18,961 nt of DNA, taken from Cellvibrionales bacterium UBA4495. Its GTDB lineage: Bacteria > Pseudomonadota > Gammaproteobacteria > Pseudomonadales > Porticoccaceae. The stretch is from the NCBI GenBank assembly GCA_002388905.1, contig DGNJ01000010.1, forward strand, positions 5,441-24,401, written 5' to 3'. Both the position numbers and the translations under genes were made by a program. Of the stretch, positions 1 to 7,591 are shown in pieces (the stretch's first letter is position 1; the number at the start of each line of letters is the position of its first letter). Under the pieces are notes generated by a model that saw only the letters and a list, made by a program, of their open reading frames with translations, was not told the origin of the DNA and ran no database searches.

Positions 1-239
1 TCTCCAAGTTCGCCACCGAGGGCCTGGCCCAGGTGCTGGCCGCGGAGGTAGAGGGCGTCACCGATATTCGTGTCAACTGCATCAACCCCGGGCCGACCCG
101 GACCCGCATGCGCGCCACCGCCTACCCGGCCGAAGACCCCAACAAACTGAAGACCCCGCAGGACCTGATGCCCGCCTATCTCTTCCTGATGGGCCCGGAC
201 AGCCGGGGCGTCAACGGCCAGTCCCTGGACGCACAATAG
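1..239 (+). CDS. yciK: YciK-type short-chain dehydrogenase, C-terminal end (partial)
   Basis: Only the last 78 codons are inside the window; the reading frame is open from base 3 and the gene begins upstream. The first residues, SKFATEGLAQVLA, are the helix carrying the catalytic Lys of the SDR YxxxK motif; the Tyr lies just outside. The RVNCINPGPTRTRMRA segment is the usual post-catalytic SDR strand and loop. The tail (EDPNKLKTPQDLMPAYLFLMGPDSRGVNGQ, cited in two parts: EDPNKLKTPQDLMP and AYLFLMGPDSRGVNG) matches my memory of E. coli YciK closely. SDR enzymes are cytoplasmic NAD(P)H oxidoreductases; the YciK substrate is not established. The gene converges on rluB. The family call is solid; the subfamily rests on remembered similarity. 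Confidence 0.85.
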   Translation, partial: SKFATEGLAQVLAAEVEGVTDIRVNCINPGPTRTRMRATAYPAEDPNKLKTPQDLMPAYLFLMGPDSRGVNGQSLDAQ

Positions 240-307
240 CTCCCCGTCGCCGCCCAAGGCAGGAATGTCAAGCTGAACAGGTACGAGGACGCCGGTGCCG
301 GGCCCGT

Positions 308-334
308 CCCGTATTTAGCTTGATCCGGTACGGG
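308..334 (+). terminator. weak inverted repeat between converging yciK and rluB
   Basis: CCCGTA (308-313) and TACGGG (329-334) can form a 6-bp stem around a 15-base loop, followed by TTT. It ends right at the rluB stop codon. The short stem and very short T run make this a weak terminator candidate for the rightward yciK transcript. I see nothing else in the gap from 240 to 335. Confidence 0.2.
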
Positions 335-335
335 T

Positions 336-1160
336 TTAACCGCGCTGGGCGCCCCGGGCACGGAGCTTGCGCACCTGGCGCTGGTGCTTGTGGCGCTCCT
401 GGGGGGTCAGCGTCCAGTCGGTGCCGGCATTGATACCGGCCTGGCGGCAGATTTTCTTGACGTCGGCGGGGGGCAACTCCATCCATTCGCCACGGCGCAC
501 GAAGGAAGGCAGGCTCACGGCGCCATAACGAATCCGCTTGAGGCGGCTGACTTCAAGGCCCTGGGATTCCCAGAGCCGGCGCACTTCCCGGTTGCGCCCC
601 TCGGCGATGACAACGGAGAACCAGCGATTGGTATTGCCGCCGGCGCCCGCCTTGATGGTGAGAAACCGGGCAACCCCGTCTTCCAGAAGGACGCCTTCGA
701 GCAGACGCTGGATCATCGCATCGTCGACCTCGCCGTGGACGCGCACCAGGTACTCCCGCTCGATACCGGAGGACGGGTGCATCAGGACGTTGGCCAGTTC
801 GCCGCTGTTGGTGAAAAGCAGCAGCCCAGAGGTGTTGATATCCAGACGGCCCACCATGATCCAGCGCCCCTGGGGCAGCCTTGGCAATTTGGCAAAAACC
901 GTGGGCCGGCCCTCGGGGTCGTCGCGGGTGGCCACTTCCCCTTCGGGCTTGTTGTAGATGGCAATGCGGATGCGCTCCCGGGGATCCGGCAGTTTCACCG
1001 GCTTGCCGTCCACCCGGATGTCATCTTCGGGCGATACCCTGTCTCCCAGTGTCGCCGTCTTGCCGTTGACCGCGACCCGTCCGGATTCGATCCAGCCCTC
1101 CAGCTGCCGGCGCGACCCCAGGCCCGCCCGGGCCAGGACTTTCTGAAGCTTTTCAGTCAT
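336..1160 (-). CDS. rluB: 23S rRNA pseudouridine synthase RluB
   Basis: A 274-residue protein of the RsuA/RluB/RluE/RluF family, which converts uridine to pseudouridine in the peptidyl-transferase region of 23S rRNA (U2605 for E. coli RluB). Residues 3-55 form an S4 RNA-binding domain ([22 protein letters not shown]). The catalytic domain carries the family motif [15 protein letters not shown] with the expected catalytic Asp at residue 107. [19 protein letters not shown] and [14 protein letters not shown] are further family blocks. The tail from about residue 235 is rich in Arg and Lys, as is common in RluB. The length is close to E. coli RluB (about 290). The ATG overlaps the end of scpB by 8 bases, indicating translational coupling; scpAB-rluB is a common gene order. 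RluB is preferred over RluE/F because of the full S4 domain and the context. Confidence 0.93.
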   Translation of the reverse strand: MTEKLQKVLARAGLGSRRQLEGWIESGRVAVNGKTATLGDRVSPEDDIRVDGKPVKLPDPRERIRIAIYNKPEGEVATRDDPEGRPTVFAKLPRLPQGRWIMVGRLDINTSGLLLFTNSGELANVLMHPSSGIEREYLVRVHGEVDDAMIQRLLEGVLLEDGVARFLTIKAGAGGNTNRWFSVVIAEGRNREVRRLWESQGLEVSRLKRIRYGAVSLPSFVRRGEWMELPPADVKKICRQAGINAGTDWTLTPQERHKHQRQVRKLRARGAQRG

Positions 1161-1863
1161 CGCGGCGGTTTCCCGAAGGTTGCAGATGAACCACCTGGGC
1201 CAGGGCGCGCGGATCGGCTTCGGTGGCAGTGTCGTGGCGAGGCTCTTGAGCCCCTGCCGGTGCCGGCTCGGGCTCCGGTGCGGAACCGGCCGGCTCTTCG
1301 CGTTTTTCCTCCAGCTCCAGTTCCGGGTTGAACTGGTCCAGGTCGCGGATTTCGTCCAGCGGCGGCAATTCCTCGAGGCTTTTCAGGTTGAAGTAATCGA
1401 GAAATTGACGGGTCGTGGCGTAGAGGGCCGGCCGACCGGGCACATCCCGGTGACCAACGACGCGGATCCACTCGCGCTCCTGGAGCGTGCGGATAATATC
1501 GGAACTGACCGATACGCCGCGGATTTCCTCGATATCCCCCCGGGTGATGGGCTGCCGATACGCAATCAGGGCCAGCGTCTCCAGGACCGCTCGGGAATAC
1601 TTCTTTGGCTTTTCCTCCCAGAGGCGGGCAATCCAGGTGGACAATTCCTGGCGGACCTGGATGCGGTAGCCACTGGCGGTCTCCTTCAACTCGAAGCCGC
1701 GATCGGCACAGTCCGCGCCTATATCCGCGAGGGCGGCGCGGATATCCTCACGCTCGGGACGCTCCTGCTCGTCGAACAGTTCGCGCAGCCTGTCGATGCC
1801 CAGGGACTGGCCGTAGGCCAGCAGGGCGCCTTCGAGGACTTTTTTCAGCCAGAGATTATCCAT
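1153..1863 (-). CDS. scpB: segregation and condensation protein ScpB
   Basis: A 236-residue ScpB, the paired winged-helix subunit that binds the ScpA kleisin in the SMC-ScpAB condensin and acts in chromosome segregation. Family blocks include [20 protein letters not shown] near the N-terminus, [39 protein letters not shown] and [19 protein letters not shown]; the last three belong to the second winged helix. From about residue 185 the chain becomes a Glu/Pro/Ala-rich, probably disordered tail. ATG at 1863 is chosen because ACAGGA lies five bases upstream; a TTG two codons earlier also keeps the frame open but is unlikely. The gene lies 40 bases after scpA and overlaps rluB by 8 bases. Organisms with ScpAB normally use SMC rather than MukBEF, which argues against an enteric host. 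Confidence 0.93.
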   Translation of the reverse strand: MDNLWLKKVLEGALLAYGQSLGIDRLRELFDEQERPEREDIRAALADIGADCADRGFELKETASGYRIQVRQELSTWIARLWEEKPKKYSRAVLETLALIAYRQPITRGDIEEIRGVSVSSDIIRTLQEREWIRVVGHRDVPGRPALYATTRQFLDYFNLKSLEELPPLDEIRDLDQFNPELELEEKREEPAGSAPEPEPAPAGAQEPRHDTATEADPRALAQVVHLQPSGNRRDD

Positions 1864-1903
1864 TCGCAATCCTGTCGGCGGCCCATCTGACCGCCTTGGT
1901 TCT

Positions 1904-2755
1904 TCAGTTGATTCGGGCCTTGACGTGAATAGCTCCGAAAATGTCGTTTTGGACGATTTCCACCAGGGATTCCTTCATCAGTTCCATGATTGCCAGGAAA
2001 GTGACAATCACGCCGGGGCGCCCCTCGCTGCGGTTGAACAGGGACACGAAGGGAACAAACTGCTCGCCCTGGAGGCGGTCGAGCACTTTGGCCATTCGCT
2101 CCCGCGTCGACAGCGGTTCCAGTGTCACGTGGTGGCTCTGGTACATGTCCACCCGACGCAGGACATCGGACAGGGCCAGCAAAAGCTGGCGCATATCCAG
2201 TTCCGGGTGGGGCCGTTCGCTTTTGAGGTCCGGTGCCCGGGCTCTGGCGGGAAACGTATCCCGGTCCAGGCGCGGCAGGTCGTCGATATCCTCCGCCGCC
2301 TTCTTGAAACGCTCGTATTCCTGGAGCCGGCGAATCAGTTCGGCGCGGGGGTCCTCTTCTTCCTCTTCCTCCTCTTTCTGACGGGGCAGCAGCATGCGCG
2401 ACTTGATCTCGGCAAGCATGGCGGCCATGACCAGATAATCGGCGGCCAGCTCCAGGGACATGGCCTGCATCAGCTCAATATAGCCCATGTACTGGCGGGT
2501 GATTTCCGACACGTTGATCTGGAGAATGTCCAGATTCTGGCGCTTGATCAGGTAGAGAAGCAGGTCCAGCGGGCCCTCGAATGCCTCGAGGAAAACCTCC
2601 AGGGCCTCCGGGGGGATGTAGAGATCCTTGGGCAACTCGGTGATATGCCTGCCGTGAACGATAGCGAATGGCATTTCGCCCTGCTCCGGCCGCGCCGGGT
2701 CGGCCTCGGCGGCCACCCTGTGGTCCGGATTGTCATTCACGGTATCGGAATTCAC
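1904..2755 (-). CDS. scpA: segregation and condensation protein ScpA (kleisin)
   Basis: A 283-residue kleisin that bridges the SMC heads and binds ScpB. The N-terminal signature is EVFLEAFEGPLDLLLYLIKR (residues 53-72), followed by DILQINVSEITRQYMGYIEL and LAADYLVMAAMLAEIKSRML, which form the SMC-neck-binding helices. Residues 128-134 are seven consecutive Glu, beginning the charged linker seen in many ScpA proteins. The C-terminal winged helix covers roughly residues 200-283. The start is uncertain: GTG at 2755 is used here and fits a transcript starting near 2779, but ATG at 2674, preceded by GGAGCAGGG, would also leave the conserved region intact and would remove a 27-residue acidic leader. 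It is the first gene of scpA-scpB-rluB. Confidence 0.92.
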   Translation of the reverse strand: MNSDTVNDNPDHRVAAEADPARPEQGEMPFAIVHGRHITELPKDLYIPPEALEVFLEAFEGPLDLLLYLIKRQNLDILQINVSEITRQYMGYIELMQAMSLELAADYLVMAAMLAEIKSRMLLPRQKEEEEEEEDPRAELIRRLQEYERFKKAAEDIDDLPRLDRDTFPARARAPDLKSERPHPELDMRQLLLALSDVLRRVDMYQSHHVTLEPLSTRERMAKVLDRLQGEQFVPFVSLFNRSEGRPGVIVTFLAIMELMKESLVEIVQNDIFGAIHVKARIN

Positions 2756-2785
2756 TGTGTCACCCGGCGTTCAGAGTCTGGCAGC

Positions 2786-2815
2786 ATTATAACGGGCCGG
2801 AGGCACCCGCGTCAT
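2786..2815 (-). promoter_or_regulatory. sigma70-like promoter of scpA-scpB-rluB
   Basis: On the minus strand ATGACG (2815-2810, 4 of 6 to TTGACA) is followed by an 18-base spacer and a perfect TATAAT (2791-2786). Transcription would begin near 2779, about 24 bases before the GTG start of scpA. The perfect -10 box in this GC-rich background, placed in the only gap before scpA, makes this one of the better promoter candidates in the window. Confidence 0.6.
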
Positions 2816-2844
2816 GGTCCTGGTGATCCCCGGAGCCAATTCCT

Positions 2845-3471
2845 TCACGCCGGCTCGAAAGGGGCGAAATCACCCTTGCCCTGGCGCATCAGTTCGGGCA
2901 GCGGACCCGTCAGATCGACGACCGTGGTGGGTTCCAGGCCGCAAAAACCGCCGTCGACGATCACATCGACGCTATGCTCGAGTCTCTCGCGGATATCATG
3001 GGGGTCGGTGAGGGGGAGTTCGCTGCCGGGCAGGATCAGGGTGACGCTCATCAGCGGTTCGCCCATCTCCTCCAGCAGCGCCAGGGCGATGGGGTTGGCC
3101 GGCACCCGCAACCCGATGGACTTGCGCTTGGGATGCATCAGCCGGCGCGGCACTTCCGAGGTCGCCGGCAGAATGAACGTATAGGGCCCCGGCGTGTTGT
3201 GCTTGAGGAGCCGGAAGTCCGGGTTATCCACCCGGGCATAAGTGCCCAGTTCCGCCAGATCCCGGCACAAAAGCGTGAAATTGTGGTGCTTGTCCAGTTT
3301 CCGGATACGGCAAATGCGGTCGTGCGCCTTTTTATCCCCCAGTTGACAACCGATGGCATAGGCGGAATCCGTGGGAAAAACCGCCACGCCACCATTGCGG
3401 ATTATCTCCACCGTTTGATAAATCAGGCGCTGCTGGGGATTTTCCGGATGGATGTCGAAGAACTGGCTCAT
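2845..3471 (-). CDS. yciO: YciO, Sua5/YrdC-fold protein
   Basis: A 208-residue protein of the Sua5/YciO/YrdC fold. Its opening, MSQFFDIHPENPQQRLIYQ, is almost the opening of E. coli YciO (about 206 residues). Family features follow: VFPTDSAYAIGCQL, the KRKSIGLRVPANPIALALL block and PTTVVDLTG near the end. YrdC/TsaC makes threonylcarbamoyl-AMP for tRNA t6A. YciO shares the KxR-type nucleotide-binding features, but its physiological role is less settled, so I do not call it the essential TsaC. The ATG at 3471 is chosen because homology starts exactly there; an open frame extends upstream to 3627 but would overlap the divergent gene. In E. coli yciO lies next to trpH; no trpH is present here. 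Confidence 0.92.
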   Translation of the reverse strand: MSQFFDIHPENPQQRLIYQTVEIIRNGGVAVFPTDSAYAIGCQLGDKKAHDRICRIRKLDKHHNFTLLCRDLAELGTYARVDNPDFRLLKHNTPGPYTFILPATSEVPRRLMHPKRKSIGLRVPANPIALALLEEMGEPLMSVTLILPGSELPLTDPHDIRERLEHSVDVIVDGGFCGLEPTTVVDLTGPLPELMRQGKGDFAPFEPA

Positions 3472-3505
3472 AATGTTCCGGATGGTGCTTTTGAATTTGC
3501 CCGGC

Positions 3506-3511
3506 ACTATA
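3506..3511 (-). promoter_or_regulatory. candidate -10 box for yciO
   Basis: TATAGT on the minus strand (3511-3506) lies 35 bases before the yciO ATG. No convincing -35 hexamer sits 16-18 bases further upstream, so this is only a candidate. Confidence 0.3.
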
Positions 3512-3549
3512 GAGGAAAAACCCTGCCGCCGCATCCGTGACACAATACG

Positions 3550-3578
3550 TTGAGACCCGGTGTCCCAGGCCCTAGAAT
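3550..3578 (+). promoter_or_regulatory. sigma70-like promoter of the rightward seven-gene operon
   Basis: TTGAGA (3550-3555, 5 of 6) and TAGAAT (3573-3578, 5 of 6) are separated by exactly 17 bases. Transcription would start near 3585, about 20 bases upstream of the ATG at 3606. It is divergent from yciO and is the only strong promoter match I saw before the gene chain that ends at 8998. Confidence 0.65.
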
Positions 3579-3605
3579 TGGCCCCCCACACAGACGCGAA
3601 GCACC

Positions 3606-4328
3606 ATGACCGAAATCCCGACGGCAAAGCAGCCCCGACAGGCGGAAAACCTGCTGGTCAACCTGCTTTTCAACATCATTATACCCACGCTCATCCTCAC
3701 CCGGCTGAGCGGGGACAACTACCTGGGCACCACCAACGCCATCCTGGTGGCCCTGGCCTTCCCGTTCGGATACGGCCTGCGCGATCTCTACCGGCGCGGC
3801 AAGGTCAACCTGTTCTCCGCCCTGGGTGTCCTCAGTGTGGCCCTGACCGGCGGCATCAGCCTGATGGGCCTGGCCCCCAAGTACCTGGCCCTCAAGGAGG
3901 CAGCCGTGCCCGCCACCTTCGGCTTCGCCACCCTGGTTTCCATGAAGACCCCCTACCCACTGGTCAAGACCTTTATCTACAACGATGCCATCCTCGATGT
4001 ACAAACCATCCAGGACAGCCTCGAAAATCGCGGCAATGGCCGCGCCTTCGAGCGCCACCTGCGCAACGCGTCCTGGCTGGTGGCGGGATCCTTTTTCCTT
4101 TCCTCCGCCCTCAACTATGTGCTGGCCATCACCATTGTCACTGCCCAGCCGGGGACGGTGGTATATAACGAACAACTCGGTAAAATGACGGCCCTGAGTT
4201 TTCCCGTCATTGCCCTGCCCGCCACCATCGTAATGATGGCAGCCATGATTTACCTGTTTCGCGGTATCACCCAGCTGACGGGACTGAAACTGGAAGACGT
4301 CATCAAACACAGACACAAGGAACACTGA
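3606..4328 (+). CDS. VC0807-family integral membrane protein
   Basis: A 240-residue inner-membrane protein with about six hydrophobic segments (roughly 16-33, 43-60, 68-88, 98-113, 156-180 and 196-219). NIIIPTLILTRLSG, ALAFPFGYGLRDLYRRGKVN, LKEAAVPATFGFA and SMKTPYPLVKTFIYN resemble the VC0807 family, sometimes linked to the intracellular septation protein A (YciB) group; this is from memory, not a search. The loop at 120-155 is the largest hydrophilic region. No transport or enzymatic function is established. The ATG at 3606 follows the promoter at 3550 by one short leader. The next gene, yciI, starts three bases after the stop. A yciB-like membrane gene next to yciI echoes the yciB/yciI neighbourhood of other gammaproteobacteria. 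Confidence 0.75.
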   Translation: MTEIPTAKQPRQAENLLVNLLFNIIIPTLILTRLSGDNYLGTTNAILVALAFPFGYGLRDLYRRGKVNLFSALGVLSVALTGGISLMGLAPKYLALKEAAVPATFGFATLVSMKTPYPLVKTFIYNDAILDVQTIQDSLENRGNGRAFERHLRNASWLVAGSFFLSSALNYVLAITIVTAQPGTVVYNEQLGKMTALSFPVIALPATIVMMAAMIYLFRGITQLTGLKLEDVIKHRHKEH

Positions 4329-4331
4329 AAG

Positions 4332-4631
4332 ATGTGGTACGCCATTATCAGCGAGGACGTGGAAAACAGCCTGCCGCTGCGCAAGACCGCCAGGGCCGAC
4401 CACCTGGCCAGGCTCGAGGCGCTCAAGGCTGACGGCCGCCTGTTCGCCGCCGGTCCCAACCCCGCCGCCGATTGCGAGGATCCCGGCGAGGCCGGCTTCA
4501 CCGGGAGCCTGGTGATCGCCGAGTTCGACTCCCTGGAAGCGGCCAGAAACTGGGCCGACCAGGACCCGTATATCAAGGCGGGCGTGTACGCCGACGTCAC
4601 CGTCAAGCCCTACAAGATCGTCCTGCCCTGA
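4332..4631 (+). CDS. yciI: YciI family protein
   Basis: A 99-residue protein, the usual size for YciI. It has the ferredoxin-like alpha/beta fold pattern: an opening strand MWYAIISED, a helix with R21-x-x-H24, the block LKADGRLFAAGP, and the end strand with W74-x-x-x-D78-P-Y. The conserved His and Asp of the family are both present (H24 and D78). YciI proteins are small dimeric cytoplasmic proteins whose fold is shared with muconolactone isomerase-like enzymes; the reaction is unknown for most members. AAGGA about ten bases before the ATG is a fair ribosome site. The gene is tightly linked to the upstream membrane gene (3-base gap) and is 38 bases before the SH3 gene. Confidence 0.9.
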   Translation: MWYAIISEDVENSLPLRKTARADHLARLEALKADGRLFAAGPNPAADCEDPGEAGFTGSLVIAEFDSLEAARNWADQDPYIKAGVYADVTVKPYKIVLP

Positions 4632-4669
4632 GGGCCGGGCCAACCGCCATCAACCAGGTTAACGAATCG

Positions 4670-5329
4670 ATGCTCAAATATTTCGCCGCCATCGCAATCG
4701 TCCTGTTCAGCTTCCCGGCCCTGTCGGAGACCCGCTATCTGTCTGACGAACTGCGCGTTCCCCTGCGCAGTTCCCCCTGCTCGCGCTGCGCCATCGAGCG
4801 GGTACTGTCGGCGGGCACCCGCCTCGAAGTGCTGGAAACCAACGACGAAGGCTGGAGCCGCGTCGCCACCCGTGGGGGCCAGGAGGGCTGGCTGCCCAGC
4901 CAGTATCTGGTAAGCCAACCCATCGCACGGGACCGGCTGGCGGCCATGTCGGCCCGGGTCGAGGAACTGGAAGCGCAGAACAGCCAGCTCAATAGCAGGA
5001 TTTCCGAACTGGAGGCACAAAACCGCGAATTGCAGGAACGGCTTTCCGGGACACTGGAAAGTGAAAGCGCCCTGGAAACAGAACTCGCCGAGATCAAACA
5101 GGTCTCTTCCAACGCCTTGTCGCTGCGGGACCAGAACCAGGAACTGCTCAAACGCAACCGCATCCTGCAATCGGAAATCGACGTGCTCACCGCGACCCGG
5201 GACGAGTTGAGAAGCGACAAGGCCCAGAAATGGTTCCTGTACGGCGGCGTGGCGGTTTTTCTGGGTGCCCTGCTGGTGATATTGATTCCGCGCCTCAAGC
5301 CCAGAAAGCGGTTCTCGGAATGGGCCTGA
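4670..5329 (+). CDS. YgiM-like SH3b/coiled-coil membrane-anchored protein
   Basis: A 219-residue protein with a complete TIGR04211/YgiM-type layout. A signal peptide covers residues 1-19 (cleavage likely after ALS). A bacterial SH3 domain covers about 21-80, with YLSDELRVPLRSSPC, VLETNDEGWSRV and EGWLPSQYL. A long coiled coil rich in Glu/Gln/Leu covers about 88-182. A transmembrane helix covers about 188-206, followed by a short basic tail (RLKPRKR). The SH3b domain should be periplasmic and may contact peptidoglycan; the function of the family is not established. Two Cys close together (C37, C40) could form a disulfide. The ATG at 4670 is chosen because the signal peptide starts there; the ribosome site is weak. 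The TGA overlaps the start region of the next gene, so the two are probably coupled. Confidence 0.88.
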   Translation: MLKYFAAIAIVLFSFPALSETRYLSDELRVPLRSSPCSRCAIERVLSAGTRLEVLETNDEGWSRVATRGGQEGWLPSQYLVSQPIARDRLAAMSARVEELEAQNSQLNSRISELEAQNRELQERLSGTLESESALETELAEIKQVSSNALSLRDQNQELLKRNRILQSEIDVLTATRDELRSDKAQKWFLYGGVAVFLGALLVILIPRLKPRKRFSEWA

Positions 5330-5913
5330 TGCGCTGGCACGGGCTGGGTATTGCCCTGCTGGCAGGCATTCTCGGCGTGGCAGCGCCGGTGTCGGCCCAG
5401 ACCGGCCAGTCGCCGGTTTATGTGGAACTGGCAACGGATATGGGTGACATCGTCCTTGAACTGTACCCCTCCAAGGCCCCCGAGACCGTCGACAACTTTC
5501 TCGATTACGTGGCGGACTACTATTACGACGGGCTGATTTTCCACCGGGTGGTGGACGGCTTCGTCATCCAGACCGGCGGCTATCGCTTCGATCTCACCCC
5601 CGCCCGGGAGCCCGGCGAACCCGTGGTCAACGAATCCGGCAACGGCCTGAAAAACCGCACCGGCACCGTGGCCATGGCCCGTCACCCGGACCCGGACAGT
5701 GCCCGGGCCCAGTTCTACATCAATCTCGCCGACAACACGAATCTCGACCCGGCCGGCGGCAAACCCGGTTACACGGTTTTCGGCCGCGTGGTGGACGGCA
5801 TGTCGGTGGTGGAGGCCATCGGTCGACTGCCGGTACGGCGCACCGACCGGTTCGAGCACCTGCCAACGGAAACCGTGCGCATCCTCAGTGCCCGCAAGGT
5901 GAGCCCGCCATGA
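5329..5913 (+). CDS. exported cyclophilin-type peptidyl-prolyl isomerase
   Basis: A 194-residue cyclophilin with a signal peptide (MRWHGLGIALLAGILGVAAPVSA), so probably periplasmic like PpiA. The domain starts at about residue 29 (VYVELATDMGDIVLELYP) and has the catalytic block FHRVVDGFVIQTGG, with R73 in the FHR motif and Q81. MAR (116-118) and SARAQFYINL (124-133) are the other active-site blocks. GKPGYTVFGRVVDGMSVVEAI closes the domain. The family isomerises Xaa-Pro bonds in client proteins. ATG at 5329 overlaps the preceding TGA (TGATG); an in-frame ATG at 5320 would add three residues and cannot be excluded. The stop overlaps the pdxJ ATG (ATGA). I give no symbol because ppiA and ppiB cannot be separated safely from sequence alone. 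Confidence 0.9.
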   Translation: MRWHGLGIALLAGILGVAAPVSAQTGQSPVYVELATDMGDIVLELYPSKAPETVDNFLDYVADYYYDGLIFHRVVDGFVIQTGGYRFDLTPAREPGEPVVNESGNGLKNRTGTVAMARHPDPDSARAQFYINLADNTNLDPAGGKPGYTVFGRVVDGMSVVEAIGRLPVRRTDRFEHLPTETVRILSARKVSPP

Positions 5914-6671
5914 CCAGTCTCAGCGTCAATCTCAACAAGATCGCCCTTATCCGCAATTCGCGCCCCGGCAATTACCCCAGTGTCACCGAACACGCGGGCA
6001 TCTGCATTGCCGCCGGGGCCGATGGTATTACCGTGCACCCCCGGCCCGACCAGCGCCATATCCGCCCGGATGATGTGAGGTCCCTCGCAGCACTGGTGGG
6101 CAGGCACAGCGGCGTCGAATTCAATGTCGAGGGCAATCCTTTTGCCGGTCCGCAGGGCTCCTACCCCGGTTACATGGCCCTGGTGGAAGAAACCGTGCCC
6201 CACCAATGCACCCTTGTCCCCGACACCAGCGACCAGCTCACCTCCGACCATGGCTTTGACCTGAAAACCAGCGCCGAAAAAGTGGAACCGGTTATCGCCC
6301 GGCTGCGGGCACTGGGGATGCGGGTCAGCCTGTTTATGGATCCGGATCGCGAACAGATCCGGATTGCCCGGGACATCGGCGCCGACCGCATCGAGTTATA
6401 TACCGGACCCTATGCCGAGGCCTGGGGGGACGAACAACGCCTGGCGCCCCTTTTCGAACACTATTACCGGGCAGCGGAATTTGCCCAAAACATCGGCCTC
6501 GGGGTCAACGCCGGCCACGACCTCAATCTGGAAAACCTGGGTCGTATGGCCACCGTGCCGGGCCTTCTGGAAGTTTCCATTGGCCACGCCCTGACGGTGG
6601 ACGCGATCCGGATGGGACTGGATAACGCCGTGCGGGCCTACAAGGCCGTTCTGGACGAGCGGCAGCAGTAA
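5910..6671 (+). CDS. pdxJ: pyridoxine 5'-phosphate synthase PdxJ
   Basis: A 253-residue TIM-barrel enzyme that condenses 1-deoxyxylulose 5-phosphate with 3-amino-2-oxopropyl phosphate to give pyridoxine 5'-phosphate, the last ring-forming step of DXP-dependent vitamin B6 synthesis. Visible blocks are RNSRPGNYP, AGADGITVHPRPDQRHI (H43), E70 in VEFNVEG, TLVPDTSDQLTSDHGFD, IELYTGPYAEA (E162) and GLGVNAGHDLNLENL (H203). H43, E70 and H203 match the catalytic His45, Glu72 and His193 of E. coli PdxJ. Against the E. coli motif VNIDHIATLRN, this protein has VNLNKIALIRN, so Asp and His become Asn and Lys, and it has a longer NVEGNPFAGPQ loop. Both traits occur together in a second PdxJ subgroup as I recall it. 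AAGGTGAG lies just upstream of the ATG, and the start overlaps the cyclophilin stop by four bases. pdxJ is not beside recO or acpS here. Confidence 0.93.
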   Translation: MTSLSVNLNKIALIRNSRPGNYPSVTEHAGICIAAGADGITVHPRPDQRHIRPDDVRSLAALVGRHSGVEFNVEGNPFAGPQGSYPGYMALVEETVPHQCTLVPDTSDQLTSDHGFDLKTSAEKVEPVIARLRALGMRVSLFMDPDREQIRIARDIGADRIELYTGPYAEAWGDEQRLAPLFEHYYRAAEFAQNIGLGVNAGHDLNLENLGRMATVPGLLEVSIGHALTVDAIRMGLDNAVRAYKAVLDERQQ

Positions 6672-7556
6672 ATGCCCCGGGTCCCGGTTCTCAATGTGGT
6701 CGGGGCCGGCAGGGTCGGCACCACCCTGACACGCCTTCTCGCCGATGCCGGGCTGGTTCGCCCGGGCAGCCTCTACAACCGGGACCCGGAACACAGCCGG
6801 CGCGCCGCCCGCTATATCGGTGCCGGAAATTGTGCCCGAAACCTGAACGACATGTCGGGCGCGGATCTCTGGCTGATCGCCGTTCCCGACGATGTCATCG
6901 CCCAGGTGGCCCGTCAACTGGCAGCCACCCGATACGACTGGCAGGGCCGTATCGCCTTCCACTGCAGCGGCATACACAGCGCGTCCGTCCTGTCGGATCT
7001 GGGGGAACTCGGCGCCGCCACGGCCAGTCTCCACCCGGTACAAAGCTTCGCCAACCCGGAAAAATCCCGGCAACATTTCACGGGCACCTGTTGTACGGTG
7101 GAAGGCGACAGCAGGGCCAGCCGCCGGTTAACCGCATTGTTCACAGGAATCGGGGGCCGGCTCATCGGCATCGACGCCGATGGCAAGAACCTCTATCACG
7201 CGGCCACAGCAGTGGCTTCCAATTACCTGGTGACCCTGTTCGACATGAGCCGGCAACTGCTGGCCGCGGCCGATATGTCCACGGACGATGCCAATGCCCT
7301 GCTCGCCCCCCTGGTATCGGGCACCCTGGACAACCTGCTGGCCAGCAATCCGGAACAGGCGCTTACCGGCCCCATCAGCCGGGGTGATGCCCTCACCGTC
7401 CGGCGTCACCTGGAGGCCCTGGCAGGCGGGTGTCCGGACTTTTTGCCACTCTATCTGGCCCTGGCCCGCGCGACCCTGAGCCTGGCGCGCCGCTCCCACC
7501 CGGAAAACCGGGATGGTCACCGGCACATCGAATCCGTGCTCGCGGAATTTGGCTAA
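6672..7556 (+). CDS. Rossmann-like and DUF2520 domain protein
   Basis: A 294-residue protein. An N-terminal Rossmann domain begins with NVVGAGRVGTTLTRLLAD, where G11-A-G-R-V-G16 is the dinucleotide-binding loop. ADLWLIAVPDDVIAQVARQL and AFHCSGIHSASVL are the next strands, as in the NADP oxidoreductase (F420/ketopantoate reductase-like) fold. The C-terminal all-helical half (HPVQSFANPEKSRQHF, AATAVASNYLVTLFDMS, LLAPLVSGTLDNLL, ALTGPISRGD) is the DUF2520 domain. Together this is the usual Rossmann/DUF2520 layout, predicted to be a cytoplasmic NAD(P)-dependent oxidoreductase of unknown substrate. The ATG directly follows the pdxJ TAA with no gap, which suggests co-translation and a possible link to cofactor metabolism (inference). 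Confidence 0.85.
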   Translation: MPRVPVLNVVGAGRVGTTLTRLLADAGLVRPGSLYNRDPEHSRRAARYIGAGNCARNLNDMSGADLWLIAVPDDVIAQVARQLAATRYDWQGRIAFHCSGIHSASVLSDLGELGAATASLHPVQSFANPEKSRQHFTGTCCTVEGDSRASRRLTALFTGIGGRLIGIDADGKNLYHAATAVASNYLVTLFDMSRQLLAAADMSTDDANALLAPLVSGTLDNLLASNPEQALTGPISRGDALTVRRHLEALAGGCPDFLPLYLALARATLSLARRSHPENRDGHRHIESVLAEFG

Positions 7557-7591
7557 ACTCACCCGGACCCAACAGCGAACAAGGCATCATC

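Noticed and set aside
384..1331. Rightward open frame of about 315 codons opposite rluB and the scpB end
   Set aside because: Shadow of rluB, which has the S4 domain and catalytic motif.
1925..3184. Open frame of about 419 codons antisense to scpA and the end of yciO
   Set aside because: It crosses the scpA promoter and two well-supported genes, and the translation has no recognisable motif.
3507..4643. Leftward open frame of about 378 codons opposite the VC0807 and yciI genes
   Set aside because: His/Gly/Gln-rich shadow translation; both sense genes have family motifs and good starts.
4735..5859. Leftward open frame of about 374 codons opposite the SH3 and cyclophilin genes
   Set aside because: The sense strand carries two proteins with clear domains; the antisense product switches character halfway, matching the frame change of the sense genes.
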